Positions 32,951 through 33,351 of a stretch of DNA of 33,351 nucleotides are shown here, in pieces. The translations under genes were made by a program, and so were the position numbers. Positions within the stretch are counted from its first letter, which is position 1; each line of letters begins with the position of its first letter. Source of the stretch: Candidatus Aerophobetes bacterium Ae_b3a (GTDB lineage Bacteria > Aerophobota > Aerophobia > Aerophobales > AE-B3A); the NCBI GenBank assembly GCA_005223095.1, contig NJBQ01000017.1, forward strand, positions 1 to 33,351. The letters are read 5' to 3'. The notes beneath the pieces were generated by a model. That model did not search any database, was not told the DNA's origin, and saw nothing but the letters and a program-made list of their open reading frames with translations.

Positions 32951-32978
32951 ATTATAACACAAAAGACCGAAATGTCAA
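32951..32978 (-). promoter_or_regulatory. consensus sigma-70 promoter of the transposase
   Basis: On the minus strand TTGACA (32978-32973), a 16-nt spacer and TATAAT (32956-32951), both perfect consensus hexamers. The expected start near 32944 gives a leader of about 30 nt to the TTG start codon. Confidence 0.85.
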
Positions 32979-33139
32979 GGGTTATAAAAGCTTAAATTCG
33001 GTAATACTATATTTGACCCCCATTTAGTGCTAAGCATTGCCATTACTTAATTTGATGGTAAAAACCCACGAAAAAATGCGGAACATGGGGTATATAGTAT
33101 ATCGAAAAAAAAGTGCGTGAATCGAATTATTGCCATAAA

Positions 33140-33183
33140 CGCAATACGACATACGATACACGCAATACGAGATTGTCCTGAGG
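33140..33183. repeat. half-copy of the 1472-1556 repeat, inverse orientation
   Basis: CGCAATACGACATACGATAC followed by ACGCAATACGAGATTGTCC and TGAGG is the reverse complement of 1472-1515 with one mismatch. It lies between the IS and ligA, and the track ORF 33030-33221 is translation of this and flanking repeats. Confidence 0.75.
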
Positions 33184-33207
33184 TATTTTTGAGTAGAGGT
33201 TCTGAGC

Positions 33208-33351
33208 ATGGTTGATAACAAAATAAGAGAAAAGATAGCCAGATTGCGAGAAGAAATCCATTACCATGATTACAAATACTATATAGAGAATAATCCGGAA
33301 ATTTCTGATTATGAGTATGACCAGTTAATGAGAGAGCTAAAGAGGTTGGAG
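33208..33351 (+). CDS. ligA: NAD-dependent DNA ligase, N-terminal fragment
   Basis: The first 48 codons are present; the gene runs off the window. [48 protein letters not shown] matches the LigA Ia domain, with the conserved Tyr pair that contacts NAD and the ISDxEYDxL motif. AGAGGT lies about 9 nt before the ATG. It diverges from the IS and rseP genes and follows the palindromic repeat. Confidence 0.93.
   Translation, partial: MVDNKIREKIARLREEIHYHDYKYYIENNPEISDYEYDQLMRELKRLE

Larger units (their letters stand above)
31090..33020 (-). mobile_element. IS1634-family insertion sequence (ends not resolved)
   Basis: The transposase gene and its promoter indicate an insertion sequence. I could not identify matching terminal inverted repeats or a target duplication; the nearby similar bases (TCGGTAACAC at 31108 and TCGGTAATAC at 32998) are in direct orientation. 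The boundaries given are approximate and only cover the gene plus flanks. Confidence 0.5.

Noticed and set aside
31105-33010. TCGGTAACAC / TCGGTAATAC as IS terminal repeats
   Set aside because: The two copies are in direct rather than inverted orientation and imperfect.
33030-33221. 63-aa minus-strand ORF before ligA
   Set aside because: Composed of repeat sequence (CGTATT-type) with no ribosome site; resembles other translated repeats.

Overview
The window is a low-GC bacterial chromosome segment that is almost entirely one long minus-strand gene block (about 1.6-33.0 kb). A partial initiator tRNA, an elongator tRNA-Met and two small genes run on the plus strand at the left edge, and the 5' end of ligA runs on the plus strand at the right edge. 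The gene content points to an anaerobic bacterium with an outer membrane. Evidence for this is a signal-peptide protein ending in an apparent outer-membrane beta-barrel, type II secretion/type IV pilus-like pseudopilins, a VorB ferredoxin-oxidoreductase subunit, and a Thi4 thiazole synthase with His at the sulfur-donor position. Asp23/AmaP genes, usually linked with Gram-positives, sit in the same operon. Together with the many intergenic palindromic repeats, this suggests a candidate phylum such as Omnitrophota, Aerophobota or Atribacterota; the phylum cannot be fixed from the window.

Layout, in plus-strand coordinates: tRNAs, a lipoprotein and a stand-alone Lrp-type RAM protein (0-1.5 kb); AMMECR1, fmt, rpsU, pnp and rpsO, a translation/RNA-decay cluster (1.6-6.2 kb); four pseudopilin genes resembling GspJ, I, H and G, interleaved with thi4, a URO-D-family protein and an SMP-30 lactonase (6.4-12.3 kb); a metallopeptidase/PD40/beta-barrel fusion, amaP, asp23, accC, accB, efp and an Xaa-Pro peptidase (12.3-19.5 kb); mannose-1-phosphate guanylyltransferase and a TrkA-C membrane protein (19.6-21.5 kb); a class III aminotransferase, a secreted HKD phospholipase D-like protein, araD and araB (21.6-26.4 kb); cimA, leuD, vorB and rseP (26.6-31.0 kb); an IS1634-type transposase gene with a consensus promoter (31.1-33.0 kb); and partial ligA.

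The functional themes are translation initiation and elongation (tRNA-fMet, fmt, S15, S21, EF-P), malonyl-CoA supply (AccB/AccC), envelope biology (Asp23/AmaP, RseP, pseudopilins, barrel fusion, lipoproteins), pentose catabolism (AraB/AraD without AraA) and branched-chain/2-oxoacid metabolism (CimA, LeuD, VorB). The most unusual structure is in the intergenic DNA. Several families of palindromic repeats occupy most gene junctions and in places supply the stop codon, start codon or N-terminal coding sequence of neighbouring genes. No CRISPR array, defence island or prophage is visible, and I did not find a convincingly new multi-gene system. The best candidates for a second look are the repeat families, the interleaved pseudopilin operon, and the peptidase/propeller/barrel fusion next to Asp23/AmaP.
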